Positions 1 to 8,856 are shown, counted from the stretch's first letter. The stretch: 64,000 bases of DNA from Phycisphaeraceae bacterium (GCA_019636755.1 JAHBWZ010000001.1:124001-188000), one strand, 5' to 3'. Made by a program: numbers and translations. Notes: generated by a model not told the origin, from the letters alone.

Positions 1-1305
1 CAGGGCCGTCGGCGCATCGGCGTCCCGCGCGGCGCCCGGGTCCGCGGCCCAGTCGAGCGCCTCGAGTCGGAGGCTCGCGCGACGGTTGGCAACCTCGGGC
101 GTCCGCAGGTCCGTCCACTCGCACGGCTCGAGCACCAGTGCGGAGCGCGGCGGGGCCTCGTCCGCCGGGGCGAGCCCCCGTCCCTGGCGCAGGCCGCCGA
201 GGACGGGACCGAGTCCCTCGGGCTCGGATCGGACCAGGCGGACGACGCGCGAGCGGTAGCGGCGGATCGCCTCGGCGCCGCGGTACTCGACGACGACCAC
301 GTCGGTGCCCGGCTCCGGCTCGAAGCGCCCGCGCCCGAATCCGGCGGCCTGCACCAGGAAGGTGGTCCCGTCGTCGCCTTCCCGCGTGAAGGTCACCGGG
401 CCGCCCGTCGCCAGGGCGCGGTCCAGCGCCTCGCCGCGCGCCATGTCCTGCAGTTCCTGCGCCAGGAGCCGGCGGATCTCGTCCACGGCCGGAAACGGAT
501 CCGGTCGCGCCCGAAGCGCCCGCAGTTCCGCCCCGGTCATCGAGCGCACATGCGTGTCCGCGGCGCGCGGGATGTGAAGCGCGGCCGCCTCCGGCCGCTC
601 CACCCAGGCGAGCATGCCGTCGCCGGGCTTGTATGCCACGGCATCGGTCAGCCGGAGGTTCAGCGTCGTCCCGTGCGCGTCGCGCTCGACATCCAGGACG
701 ACACGCTCCGCGGTGAGATCCGCCTCCACCCGCCCCGTCGCGTCGAGTCCCGCGACCGCGACGCGGAAGAGCACCAGCCTCGCCTCCGCACCGCTCCCGG
801 GCGGCGGGGCGGTTATGGCCATGTCATCGGCCCAGAGCAGCAGGTCACCGATCCGGACCGACTCTCCGGCCCCGATCGAGGTCTGGAAGAGCAGCAGGAT
901 GTCCTTCTGAAGCAGATCCTCCAGCCGCTCGAGAAAGCGCGGGATCACCTGCTGGGTCAGCCCGGCCATCGCGACCAGCAGCAGGACCCCCAGCAGCAGG
1001 ACGGGACGCAGCAGCGTCCGATAGGCGATCCCGCACCCGGCCGCCGCGACCAGCTCGTTCTCGATCGCCATCCGGTGCATCGTCATGGTGGCGGAGAAGC
1101 CCGCCGCGAAGGGCAGCGCGAACTCGAGCATCGGCACCATCGCCATGCAGACATACCGGACCGTCTGCCCCACCGAGAAGAGGTCCTCCCGCGCCAGCGG
1201 CTTCAGCGCCGCGCCGAACGCGATCACCGTGACGAGGATCACCGTCGTCACGGCGCCCGTCCGAAGGAGGTCGAGGAGGATGGCCCGGGTCAGCAGCCGC
1301 GGCAT
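1..1305 (-). CDS. LptF/LptG-family permease (partial, C-terminus beyond left edge)
   Basis: The frame stays open to base 1, so only the first 435 codons are present. The N-terminus has a hydrophobic helix (LLRTGAVTTVILVTVIAFGAAL), then further membrane segments around residues 55-80 and 105-125, followed by a long soluble region rich in beta-strand patterns. This is the YjgP/YjgQ (LptF/LptG) layout: N-terminal helices, a periplasmic beta-jellyroll, then C-terminal helices, which would lie outside the window. Family members are the membrane subunits that extract lipopolysaccharide for transport to the outer membrane. I place the start at the second of two in-frame ATGs (1314 and 1305) because a CATAAT box overlaps the first and sits 7 bases before the second. 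A second lpt permease is often adjacent; none is visible here. LptF and LptG cannot be told apart from this fragment. Confidence 0.8.
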   Translation of the reverse strand, partial: MPRLLTRAILLDLLRTGAVTTVILVTVIAFGAALKPLAREDLFSVGQTVRYVCMAMVPMLEFALPFAAGFSATMTMHRMAIENELVAAAGCGIAYRTLLRPVLLLGVLLLVAMAGLTQQVIPRFLERLEDLLQKDILLLFQTSIGAGESVRIGDLLLWADDMAITAPPPGSGAEARLVLFRVAVAGLDATGRVEADLTAERVVLDVERDAHGTTLNLRLTDAVAYKPGDGMLAWVERPEAAALHIPRAADTHVRSMTGAELRALRARPDPFPAVDEIRRLLAQELQDMARGEALDRALATGGPVTFTREGDDGTTFLVQAAGFGRGRFEPEPGTDVVVVEYRGAEAIRRYRSRVVRLVRSEPEGLGPVLGGLRQGRGLAPADEAPPRSALVLEPCEWTDLRTPEVANRRASLRLEALDWAADPGAARDADAPTAL

Positions 1306-1312
1306 CGGGCGC

Positions 1313-1318
1313 ATTATG
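1313..1318 (-). promoter_or_regulatory. Putative -10 box (CATAAT) for the LptF/G-family gene
   Basis: CATAAT on the minus strand ends 7 bases before the ATG at 1305. The spacing matches the other -10-like boxes in this window that lie directly in front of a start codon. No convincing -35 hexamer was seen. Confidence 0.45.
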
Positions 1319-1496
1319 GGCCAGCGGCACCGCCGCTGCCCGGAGTCCTCGCCGCCGTTCCCGGCGCGATCCCGGACGTTCACGGGGGAGGATCGGGTGA
1401 CCGCGCCGATCTGCGCCGGCGCGTCCGGGCGCGTCCGGGTCGATCGGGGCCGCGGATCGATGATCCCGGGCGGCGGCAATTCGATCGTTCACCGCC

Positions 1497-1949
1497 ATGC
1501 GTTGGCGGACGACCATCCATCATTCCCGGCGAGGGTTCACGCTCCTCGAAGCGCTCATGGCGAGCGCGATCCTCCTCGTCGCGGTCCTGGCCGTGACCGG
1601 CGCGGTCACGAGCGGACAGCAGCATGCGCTGGAGGCGCAGGAGCGCATCAACGGGGCCGTCGTCGCCGACGAACTTCTCGGACAGATCGTCTGCGGGGCC
1701 TACAGCGCGCTGCCGACGTGGCACGGCCACGTCCAGGAGGCAGGAACGCTGCGGGGCAGCAACGGTCACCTGCTCCCGCCGTCGCTGCAGAGGCTCTCGC
1801 GCGAATCGGCGGTCCACGACGAGACCATCTCCGTCGGTCCGCTCCAGGTGCGCATCCGCGGTCGGCGCGTCATCGCCATCGCCCGGGATGACGCCACGGG
1901 GCGCGTCCTGGCCCGCGTCGAGCGCTTCGTCCCGGAGCCGGCGCCATGA
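1497..1949 (+). CDS. Type II secretion / type IV pilus pseudopilin (GspI/PilV-like)
   Basis: This 150-residue protein begins with a short basic leader followed by the prepilin peptidase site G13|F14 and TLLEA, which puts the conserved glutamate at mature position 5. A single hydrophobic helix follows (LMASAILLVAVLAVTGAV). After PilD-type cleavage and methylation such proteins join the pseudopilus or pilus as minor subunits. Length and first position in a four-gene set resemble GspI or PilV. The next gene overlaps by four bases (ATGA). No secretin, ATPase or assembly platform gene lies nearby, so the machine it serves cannot be named. Confidence 0.8.
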   Translation: MRWRTTIHHSRRGFTLLEALMASAILLVAVLAVTGAVTSGQQHALEAQERINGAVVADELLGQIVCGAYSALPTWHGHVQEAGTLRGSNGHLLPPSLQRLSRESAVHDETISVGPLQVRIRGRRVIAIARDDATGRVLARVERFVPEPAP

Positions 1950-2563
1950 GAGACCGACGGCACCATCGCGGGCTGACGCTCATCGAGCTCATGATGGCCC
2001 TGTCGATCACCGCGCTCGTCGCCGGCGCCATCGCGGGCATGCTCTCGGCGGTGACCGCGGGCACCTCCACGCGACGGGACGTGCGGAGCCAGTCGCTGCT
2101 CGGCCACGCCATCTGGTCGCGTCTCTCCGCCTACGTGGAGACCGGCCGGGCGCTCGTCCATGCCGCCGATGACCGGTGCGTCGTCTGGCTGCACGACGAC
2201 ACGCCCGGCGGCACGATGCACGCCAGCGAACTGCGCTGGATCGAGCGCAGCGACGACGGCGTGCTGACGCTCTCCTTCGTTCGCTTCCCGGACGGCTGGT
2301 CCGAGGTCGACCGCGCCGTTCACGACCGGACGATCCCGCGCGGGGCGGACGTCTGGACGATCCTGGGACAGTACAGGACGCTCGGCTGGACGGCGTCGAT
2401 CCCGGTCGGCGAGGAAGTCGGTTCGCTCCAGTTCGAACTGGACGATCCGGATCCGTTCCGCGCGACCCATATCGTCGCGTACATCGAGATCGAGGGACGG
2501 CAGCGTCCACTGGTGACCGCCGCGCCGCTGACGATCTGGAATCACCGGGAGCCCACGGAATGA
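1946..2563 (+). CDS. Pseudopilin (GspJ/PilW-like)
   Basis: The 205-residue product has a basic leader, a processing site G9|L10 followed by TLIEL with Glu at mature position 5, and a hydrophobic stalk (MMALSITALVAGAIAGMLSAV). The globular remainder has no motif I recognise. Its size and its place between an I-like and a K-like gene fit GspJ or PilW. It starts inside the upstream stop (ATGA) and its own TGA overlaps the next ATG, so translation of the set is probably coupled. Confidence 0.78.
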   Translation: MRDRRHHRGLTLIELMMALSITALVAGAIAGMLSAVTAGTSTRRDVRSQSLLGHAIWSRLSAYVETGRALVHAADDRCVVWLHDDTPGGTMHASELRWIERSDDGVLTLSFVRFPDGWSEVDRAVHDRTIPRGADVWTILGQYRTLGWTASIPVGEEVGSLQFELDDPDPFRATHIVAYIEIEGRQRPLVTAAPLTIWNHREPTE

Positions 2564-4377
2564 CGACCGGTCCGAGAAGGGAGATTGCCGCCATGCGTCA
2601 CCCACGACGATCTGCGACACGGCGACGCCGGGGCGTCGCGATGGTGCTGATCCTGGTCAGCGTCGCCACCGCGACCATCGTCGCGACCGCCTACCTGGCC
2701 AGCCGGGACAACTCGGCCATGATCGGCGAGCGCGTCGCGACCACCAGTGCGTCCCGATGGGACGCGGAGTCCGGCCTGGCGCTGGCCACCGCGATTCTCC
2801 AGACGCAGGCGGACTGGCGGAACCTGCATGCCGGCGGCACGCTGCTCGACGGCTTCGACCTGGGCGGCAGCACGCTGCGCATCGACCTGCTGGACCTGGA
2901 GAGGAACGCACCGCCCGACGACGAGACCCGGTGGCTGCGCGTGACCTCCACCGTGTCGCTGCCGACCGGAACGGCACACACGGCCGTCGCCGTGGTCGAC
3001 GTGGAGCCGCTGCTGCCCACGGTGCAGGTCGACCTCGGTGACTTCGCGATCTTCGGGGCCTCCGGTGTCCGTGTGCGCGGAGACGGCATCGTCGCACCGT
3101 GGGCCGCGGGCGGCGCGCCGACCGGGCGCGGGCTGGCGCTCGGCACGCGTGCGACGGTCGCCGGCGCGGTGCAGGTGACCGACACCGCCGTCGTCACCGA
3201 CGCCCGGCTCGTGCATGCCGCCGCGACCGATGGCGTCCTCGCGCTGACGTCGACGGACTCCCCGGCCCTCCGTCTCCAGCGCATCAGCGACGCGCCCCCG
3301 CTGCCGGCGGTTCCCGCGCCGCCGATCGCGGCGCCCGACCCGATGTCGCCGGCTCCGCCGATCACGCTCTCTGCGATGACGCATGCGCTGGACGGCGACT
3401 TCCGGTCCGGACCGCTCACGCTCTTCGGCAAGGCCGTGCTCCAGGTCCGCGACGGCGCGACGCTGATCGTGGAGAGCGACCTGGTGATCTCCGACGCGGA
3501 GCTGGTCTTCCCGCGCGGCGGGCGACTGATCGTCTTCGGCACCATCACGCTCCTGCCCGGCGCGCGGCTCGTCGGCGGGACCGATCGCGACCTGGTCATC
3601 ATGGTCGGCGACCGCGTGCACGTGCACGGCGGGTACATCGGCGCCGCCTCCGTGGAGGCCGCCGACATTTCGACCGCCGGTGACCTGCCCTGGTCGGCGT
3701 CGTCGCGGCGCCTCATCACGTCGATCACCGGGTACGGGCCGGCCACCGCGAGCTGGCTCATCGAAGCCGCGGGAGTCGTCTCGGCGCAGATCCACGCGCC
3801 GACGCGGGACGTGCGCCTCGTGACCGGCGGAACCGTCTACGGCCGGATCGCGGCGCAGGACGTCGAGGTCGGCGCCGGCGGCTCACTCTTCTACGACCGC
3901 GCCCTGGATCGCGGCATCGGACCGGCCGCGGTGGGCGGCGCGGCGTATGCCTCCGCCTCCTCGCTGCGCCCGGCGGTCCGCGAACTCACGGAGTACTCCA
4001 TCGCCGCACTCGATCATCTTTCCAGCACCGAGTCGCTGGTCGTCCGTGCCCTGGGCGCCCGGAGCAACGCGGCGACCCTTGAGGTCCCGACGCTCAGTCC
4101 CTTCGACGTCTCGCCGTCGCCGCGCGTGCGCCGGGTGACGACGCATTCGACCGCCGCCGCGCCGACCATGGCGGACCTCGCGCTGCTTGCGTCGCTGCCG
4201 CGCGTGATCATCGCCGACGTCGCGCCGGCGCCGGACGACGGGGCGCCGTCTGAGCAGGACGGCTGTGACGGGACGTCGACCAGCAACGACGACGGCGGCC
4301 TCCTGCAGAAGACCATCAGGAACGCCGGCGACGTCACGAAGACGACCCTGAAGACCGTGCTCCTCGGAGGACCGTGA
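2560..4377 (+). CDS. GspK/PilX-like minor pseudopilin with a long beta-rich domain
   Basis: After an arginine-rich leader ending RRRRG, the mature N-terminus VAMVLILVSVATATIV is a hydrophobic helix without glutamate at position 5, as in GspK and PilX. The 605-residue protein is about twice the usual size of these tip proteins. Roughly residues 150-480 are glycine- and valine-rich with short alternating strands (for example ELVFPRGGRLIVFGTITLL), suggesting a beta-helix or polymer-like domain in place of the usual alpha-helical insert. The ATG at 2560 overlaps the previous stop and has GGGAG 8 bases upstream. An alternative ATG at 2593 has AAGGGAG 9 bases upstream. The last gene of the set overlaps its end. 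Confidence 0.68.
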   Translation: MTTGPRREIAAMRHPRRSATRRRRGVAMVLILVSVATATIVATAYLASRDNSAMIGERVATTSASRWDAESGLALATAILQTQADWRNLHAGGTLLDGFDLGGSTLRIDLLDLERNAPPDDETRWLRVTSTVSLPTGTAHTAVAVVDVEPLLPTVQVDLGDFAIFGASGVRVRGDGIVAPWAAGGAPTGRGLALGTRATVAGAVQVTDTAVVTDARLVHAAATDGVLALTSTDSPALRLQRISDAPPLPAVPAPPIAAPDPMSPAPPITLSAMTHALDGDFRSGPLTLFGKAVLQVRDGATLIVESDLVISDAELVFPRGGRLIVFGTITLLPGARLVGGTDRDLVIMVGDRVHVHGGYIGAASVEAADISTAGDLPWSASSRRLITSITGYGPATASWLIEAAGVVSAQIHAPTRDVRLVTGGTVYGRIAAQDVEVGAGGSLFYDRALDRGIGPAAVGGAAYASASSLRPAVRELTEYSIAALDHLSSTESLVVRALGARSNAATLEVPTLSPFDVSPSPRVRRVTTHSTAAAPTMADLALLASLPRVIIADVAPAPDDGAPSEQDGCDGTSTSNDDGGLLQKTIRNAGDVTKTTLKTVLLGGP

Positions 4378-4946
4378 TGCGTTGCATGGAGTTCCGCCGG
4401 AGTCGCCGTCGCGCGGCATTCACGCTCTTCGAGATGCTGGTGACCATCGGCATCATCGCGATCGTGGCCAGCGCGATCATCCCGATGCTCGGGGATGAGC
4501 GGCAGCTCCGGATCCAGGCGGCCGCCGGGCTCCTGGAATCGGACATCGAGTTCCTCCAGGTGCACGCGATGTCGCGCCCCGACGAGCCGCTCGTGCTGCG
4601 CATGGCGGCGGACTGGTCGGGCTGGTGGATCGCCGGTGCGGCCGACCGGGATACCCCGGTGCTGCGGCCGGACGGATCGCCGTATCTCGTGACGCTCGGC
4701 ATCGGGCGGGCCCGCAGCGCGGCTGGCGTGCAGCTCTTCGGTGCGGACCTGGAGGCCGGTCGGGACATCCGATTCAGTTCGCTCGGGGCCGTCGCCGATC
4801 CCGCGTCGCCGCCCATGGTGCTCCTGGACATCGGGAGCAGCGCGACCGTCCTGCACGTGGCGCCCTTCACCGGCCGCGTCACCGGAAGCGTCGCCGCCGA
4901 CGACATCGCGAAGCTCCGATCGATGCGGGACGGAACGAACGGCTGA
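4377..4946 (+). CDS. Pseudopilin (GspH/FimU-like)
   Basis: The product has 189 residues. The leader MRCMEFRRSRRRAA precedes FTLFEM, with Glu at mature position 5. The residue before the cut is alanine rather than the more common glycine. The hydrophobic helix (LVTIGIIAIVASAIIPML) is followed by a beta-rich globular part resembling GspH/FimT domains. GGAGG lies 6 bases before the ATG, favouring it over the in-frame GTG at 4374. It closes the four-gene pseudopilin operon; the next gene, fumC, converges on it with a 26-base gap. Confidence 0.76.
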   Translation: MRCMEFRRSRRRAAFTLFEMLVTIGIIAIVASAIIPMLGDERQLRIQAAAGLLESDIEFLQVHAMSRPDEPLVLRMAADWSGWWIAGAADRDTPVLRPDGSPYLVTLGIGRARSAAGVQLFGADLEAGRDIRFSSLGAVADPASPPMVLLDIGSSATVLHVAPFTGRVTGSVAADDIAKLRSMRDGTNG

Positions 4947-4972
4947 CCCGGTCGAGGGCGCGCGCGGTGCGG

Positions 4973-6424
4973 TCAGCCGCCGCCCGGTCCCGCGGCGCCC
5001 GGCTCCGTCATTCCGCGGGCATCGAGCAGCCGCTCCAGCCGATCCGCCGGCAGCAGGCCCTGCGCAAGCACTTCCTCGCGGACGGTGCGCCCGCTGCGGA
5101 ACGCCGCCTTCGCCACGGCCGCCGCGGCGTCGTACCCGATCGCCGGCGCGAGGCTGGTGCACATCATGAGGCTCTTCTCCACCATGCCCTCGGCGACGGC
5201 GCGGTTGACCTCCAGGTCCTCCAGGCATCGCTCGACGAACATCGTGCAGCCGTTCGCAAGCAGGTCGATGCTCTCCAGCAGCGCGTCCGCCATGACCGGC
5301 ATCGCGACGTTCAGTTCGAGGAGAGAGCCGATGCCGCCCAGTCCACCCAGCGTCACCACGGCGTCGTTCCCGATGACGCGGCACGCGATCTGCATGATCG
5401 ACTCGCAGATGACGGGATTGACCTTGCCCGGCATGATCGAGGAGCCCGGCTGCGTGGCCGGCAGGGAGAGTTCGAAGAGCCCGCAGCGTGGTCCCGATCC
5501 CAGCCAGCGCAGGTCGTTGGCGATCTTCGACAGGCTCACCGCGATCGTCCGGAGTTCTCCCGATGCCGCGACGACGCAGTCGCGCGTCGCCTGCGCCTCG
5601 AAGTGATTGTCCGCCTCCGCGAAGCGGATCCCGGTCGCCTTCGACAGTCGCTTCGCGACGTCGCCGCCGAAGCGCGGATGGGTATTGATGCCCGTCCCGA
5701 CCGCGGTCCCGCCGATCGGCAGGTTCCCGGCCAGGACCTCCATCGCCCGCGCCGCGCGTCCGACGGCCAGGCGCATCTGCGCTTCATACCCGGAGAACTC
5801 CTGCCCCAGGCGGATGGGCGTCGCGTCCATGAGATGGGTGCGGCCGATCTTGACGATCCGGTCCCACCGCTTCGCCTTGCGGCCGAGGGTTCTGGCGATC
5901 CGCTCCAGCGCGGGCACGAGCCGCGTCCGGATCCGGACGGCGCCGGCGACCTGCATCGCGGTGGGGAACGTGTCATTCGACGACTGCCCCATGTTGACGT
6001 GATCGTTGGGATGGACGGGATCACGGCTCCCGATCGGCTTTCCGGCGCGCCGGCAGGCGAGGTTCGACAGCACCTCGTTCACATTCATGTTCGTGCTGGT
6101 GCCTGAGCCGGTCTGGTAGACGTCGACCGGGAAGTGCTCCATCCAGGACGTGGTCGTCGCCGCATCGCCCAGACCCGCCAGCACCTCGTCACATGCGCCG
6201 CGGATGAACTCCAGACGTTCGACGTCGAGCAGGCGCAGACCGGCGTTCGCCTCCGCGCACGCCTTCTTGAGCAGCACGAACGCGGCGATGACGGGCGGCG
6301 ACACGGGTCGCCCGGAGACCGGGAAATTGAGCACCGCGCGCTGCGTCGTCGCGCCGTAGAGCACGTGTGCCGGCACCACCATCTCGCCCATCGAGTCCTT
6401 CTCGATCCTCGTCTTCTTCGCCAT
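4973..6424 (-). CDS. fumC: Fumarate hydratase, class II
   Basis: This 483-residue enzyme interconverts fumarate and L-malate in the citric acid cycle and acts in the cytosol as a homotetramer. Diagnostic segments are GSGTSTNMNVNEV, the active-site segment GRTHLMDATP with H197, and the superfamily signature GSSIMPGKVN at 327-336. The length is close to the usual 460-470. The ATG at 6424 is preceded by GAAGGAC. The longer frame upstream has no family similarity. A TACCAT box about 85 bases upstream could be its promoter. The gene appears to stand alone between the pseudopilin set and the hydrolase. Confidence 0.95.
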   Translation of the reverse strand: MAKKTRIEKDSMGEMVVPAHVLYGATTQRAVLNFPVSGRPVSPPVIAAFVLLKKACAEANAGLRLLDVERLEFIRGACDEVLAGLGDAATTTSWMEHFPVDVYQTGSGTSTNMNVNEVLSNLACRRAGKPIGSRDPVHPNDHVNMGQSSNDTFPTAMQVAGAVRIRTRLVPALERIARTLGRKAKRWDRIVKIGRTHLMDATPIRLGQEFSGYEAQMRLAVGRAARAMEVLAGNLPIGGTAVGTGINTHPRFGGDVAKRLSKATGIRFAEADNHFEAQATRDCVVAASGELRTIAVSLSKIANDLRWLGSGPRCGLFELSLPATQPGSSIMPGKVNPVICESIMQIACRVIGNDAVVTLGGLGGIGSLLELNVAMPVMADALLESIDLLANGCTMFVERCLEDLEVNRAVAEGMVEKSLMMCTSLAPAIGYDAAAAVAKAAFRSGRTVREEVLAQGLLPADRLERLLDARGMTEPGAAGPGGG

Positions 6425-6508
6425 CGCGTGTCCTTCGGTCCGGTCGCCCGGCATGCATCGTGGTCCGTCATGACCCCAGCGTCCGGCGTGCCGGAGCGGA
6501 AACGGCGC

Positions 6509-6514
6509 ATGGTA
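6509..6514 (-). promoter_or_regulatory. Possible -10 box (TACCAT) upstream of fumC
   Basis: TACCAT on the minus strand lies about 85 bases before the fumC start. It resembles the TAC-type boxes elsewhere in the window, but no -35 element is evident. Confidence 0.25.
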
Positions 6515-6543
6515 CGGCGCCCTCCCGGCCGGCGCGCCCGCGG

Positions 6544-7485
6544 TCACGCCGTGCCGGTCGCCGTCGGCGAACGTGCCGGCGGCCGGTCGGCGACAGGTGG
6601 TTCCCCGCCGAGCCGCTCGATCCATGCATCGATTTCGCGGGCGGCGTCGGCCGGCTCAGGTTCACGCGGGTCGAAATGGTCGGCGCCCGTCACCGTGCAT
6701 ACCCGCGCCCGCGGTCCGAGGGCGGCGCCGATCGACCGGACCTCGTCGACCGTGACGATCGGATCGTGCGCGCCGGCCAGCACGAGTGCGGGACACGCCA
6801 CCGGTCCCGTCGCGCGTCGCGTCGCGGCCGGCCACCGGCGCACCAGTCTGAGCGCCCCCGACGCCAGCCACGCGAACGGCTGCGCGGGCCAGCCCTCACG
6901 GCGGAGCCGGCGGGTCACCGCCTGCTCGAGCCGGTCGAACGGCGCCAGCGCGATGACGCCCCGGACATCCGGGCTGCCGGGGCCCGATGCCGCGCGAAGC
7001 GCGACGACCGCGCCCATCGACCACCCGACCAGGATCGCCGGTTCGCCGAGCACCTCCAGCAGCCGTCGCACATCGTCCGGCTCCTGCACCGACAGCGTCG
7101 TCCGTCCGCCCCGCGCTTCCCCGTGCCCGCGAAGATCCGGCAGGATCAGCCGCCGTGCCCGCGCACGCCACGGCTCGAGTCCGGCGAGCACGTCGAGGCG
7201 CGACGCCGCCCAGCCGTGGAGGAGCACCGCGCAGCGCAGCGGCGCCGCGGGATCGCCGCGCACGTCGAAGACCGGCAGGCGCGCACCGCCCGGCAGGTCC
7301 ACCCACCACTCGGTGCCGTCCAGGCCCGCCTCCGCGGGCGTCGACGGCAGCCCGCGCACCATCGCCCATGCGAGACGCCTGGGCGGCGGCGCGAGCAGCG
7401 ACCGGATCAGCACGGCCGTCAGGACCACGGCGAGCAGCAGCAGCGCCGCGCCAAAGAGGATCGCGAGGCCGATCAGCCGGTCCAT
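6544..7485 (-). CDS. Membrane-anchored alpha/beta hydrolase
   Basis: The 313-residue protein has an N-terminal hydrophobic helix (residues 5-27) that probably anchors it in the membrane, then an alpha/beta-hydrolase fold. The oxyanion HG motif is at 90-91, the nucleophile elbow GWSMG places Ser156, and Asp241 (AGAHDPIV) and His270 (TGADHFDP) complete a plausible triad. The substrate cannot be predicted; esterase or thioesterase activity is possible. It diverges from the phenylacetate cluster across a 101-base gap that carries a TACACT box for each direction. The ATG at 7485 is only 6 bases from its box. Confidence 0.8.
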   Translation of the reverse strand: MDRLIGLAILFGAALLLLAVVLTAVLIRSLLAPPPRRLAWAMVRGLPSTPAEAGLDGTEWWVDLPGGARLPVFDVRGDPAAPLRCAVLLHGWAASRLDVLAGLEPWRARARRLILPDLRGHGEARGGRTTLSVQEPDDVRRLLEVLGEPAILVGWSMGAVVALRAASGPGSPDVRGVIALAPFDRLEQAVTRRLRREGWPAQPFAWLASGALRLVRRWPAATRRATGPVACPALVLAGAHDPIVTVDEVRSIGAALGPRARVCTVTGADHFDPREPEPADAAREIDAWIERLGGEPPVADRPPARSPTATGTA

Positions 7486-7491
7486 GGGCGC

Positions 7492-7497
7492 AGTGTA
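7492..7497 (-). promoter_or_regulatory. Putative -10 box (TACACT) for the alpha/beta hydrolase
   Basis: TACACT on the minus strand ends 6 bases before the ATG at 7485, which would give an mRNA with essentially no leader. It is one half of a divergent pair with the box at 7570. Confidence 0.55.
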
Positions 7498-7569
7498 CGG
7501 CGCCACCCCCGGACGCTCCGCGCGGGCGGCGCGCCGGCGCGCCCGGTCGCGGCACCTGCGCCACCGCGG

Positions 7570-7575
7570 TACACT
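7570..7575 (+). promoter_or_regulatory. Putative -10 box (TACACT) for the thioesterase-paa cluster
   Basis: TACACT ends 11 bases before the ATG at 7587. The same hexamer precedes paaJ (11289) and the divergent hydrolase (7492), so it is unlikely to be chance in 70% G+C DNA. Confidence 0.55.
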
Positions 7576-7586
7576 CTCCGCCGCCG

Positions 7587-8066
7587 ATGAAGCCCACGCT
7601 CCAGGTCGGTCGTGAAGCCACGGTCGAGATCGTGGTGGACGAGTCCATGTGCCCCGCGTTCGACGGAATCATCGTGCACCGCGTCTACTCCACCTGGTCG
7701 CTTGCGCATCACATGGAACTCGCCGCACGGAAGGTCCTCGCGGAACACCTGGAGCCGCACGAAGAGGGCATCGGCGCCCATCTCTCCATTGACCACGTCG
7801 CGCCGACGCCCGTCGGCGGGCGCGTGCGCGTCTGCGCGCGGGCGGTGGACGTCGGCCCCTCCACCCTGGTCTGCGATCTCACCGCGCATCATGTGCCTTG
7901 CGGAACCGGCGGACCGGTCCGCGCTCCGCGTCTCGTGGCGCGCGGGCGGCAGGTCCAGCGGATCCTTCCGAAGAGCCGCCTGGCGCAGCTCATCGAGCGC
8001 GCCGCGCTGTCGATGGACGACGGCACCGGCGGCAATGACCGCCCCGCCGCCACCCGAACCGCCTGA
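7587..8066 (+). CDS. FlK-type hotdog acyl-CoA thioesterase
   Basis: The 159-residue protein matches the fluoroacetyl-CoA thioesterase-like branch of hotdog enzymes. By eye, Thr36, Glu44 and His70 have the same spacing as the catalytic Thr42, Glu50 and His76 of FlK, and the segment GAHLSIDHVAPTPVGG is characteristic. Such enzymes hydrolyse small acyl-CoA thioesters. As the first gene of the phenylacetyl-CoA cluster, ending 10 bases before paaF, it could release CoA from dead-end intermediates, the job usually given to PaaI. That role is an inference. The sequence is not PaaI-like. The frame extends upstream, but the -10 box and alignment support the ATG at 7587. Confidence 0.75.
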   Translation: MKPTLQVGREATVEIVVDESMCPAFDGIIVHRVYSTWSLAHHMELAARKVLAEHLEPHEEGIGAHLSIDHVAPTPVGGRVRVCARAVDVGPSTLVCDLTAHHVPCGTGGPVRAPRLVARGRQVQRILPKSRLAQLIERAALSMDDGTGGNDRPAATRTA

Positions 8067-8076
8067 CGGACGCCCG

Positions 8077-8856
8077 ATGTCAACCGAAGATCCGCTCATC
8101 CTCACCGAGGTCGTCGACGCCGTCGGCGTGATCCGCCTGAACCGGCCGAAGAAACTCAACGCGCTCAGTCCCGCGCTGATCGATCTGGTCGCCGCGCAGA
8201 TGGAGCGGTGGGATGCGGATCCCGCCGTCCGCGTGATCGTCCTGACCGGCAATGACCGCGCCTTCGCCGCCGGCGCCGACATCGACGACATGACCGAGCG
8301 GTCGGCGGTCGAGATGTACGAGCGTGACCAGTTCACCGACTGGGACCGCATCCGTCGCGTCCGGGTCCCGATCATCGCGGCGGTGAGCGGCTTCGCGCTC
8401 GGCGGCGGCTGCGAACTCATGATGCTCTGCGACATCGTGGTCGCGGGAGACACCGCGCAGTTCGGGCAGCCGGAGATCAACCTCGGCGTCATTCCCGGCG
8501 CGGGCGGCACGCAGCGTCTGACGCGCGCCGTCGGCAAGGCCCTCGCGATGGACATGATCCTGACCGGGCGGATGCTCTCGGCGCCGGACGCGCTGGCGGC
8601 GGGACTCGTGTCCCGCGTCGTTCCGCCGGAACATGTGCTCCCGGAGGCGATGAAGATCGCGCAGCAGCTCGCGGCCAGGGGCTCGATCGCCGCCCGCTTC
8701 GCCAAGGAGTGCGTGCTCAAGGCGTTCGAGACGACGCTGGAGGAAGGGGTCATGCACGAGCGGAGGCTCTTCTACATGCTCTTCGCCACCCTGGATCAGA
8801 AGGAAGGCATGCGAGCCTTCGCCGACAGGCGACCGGCGCGCTTCGAACATCGCTGA
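8077..8856 (+). CDS. paaF: Enoyl-CoA hydratase, probably 2,3-dehydroadipyl-CoA hydratase
   Basis: This 259-residue crotonase-fold enzyme has the CoA-binding segment AFAAGADIDDM, the oxyanion-hole region FALGGGCELMMLCD and the second catalytic segment FGQPEINLGVIPGAGGTQRL, with the two glutamates expected of hydratases. In the phenylacetate pathway PaaF hydrates 2,3-dehydroadipyl-CoA to 3-hydroxyadipyl-CoA. The assignment to PaaF rather than a general fatty-acid enoyl-CoA hydratase rests on its position before paaG and paaH. The ATG at 8077 is ten bases after the thioesterase stop. Read alone it would be called a short-chain enoyl-CoA hydratase. Confidence 0.85.
   Translation: MSTEDPLILTEVVDAVGVIRLNRPKKLNALSPALIDLVAAQMERWDADPAVRVIVLTGNDRAFAAGADIDDMTERSAVEMYERDQFTDWDRIRRVRVPIIAAVSGFALGGGCELMMLCDIVVAGDTAQFGQPEINLGVIPGAGGTQRLTRAVGKALAMDMILTGRMLSAPDALAAGLVSRVVPPEHVLPEAMKIAQQLAARGSIAARFAKECVLKAFETTLEEGVMHERRLFYMLFATLDQKEGMRAFADRRPARFEHR

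Noticed and set aside
7587-8066. PaaI thioesterase
   Set aside because: The catalytic Thr, Glu and His spacing and the HVAPTPVGG segment match the FlK branch, not the PaaI branch of hotdog enzymes.
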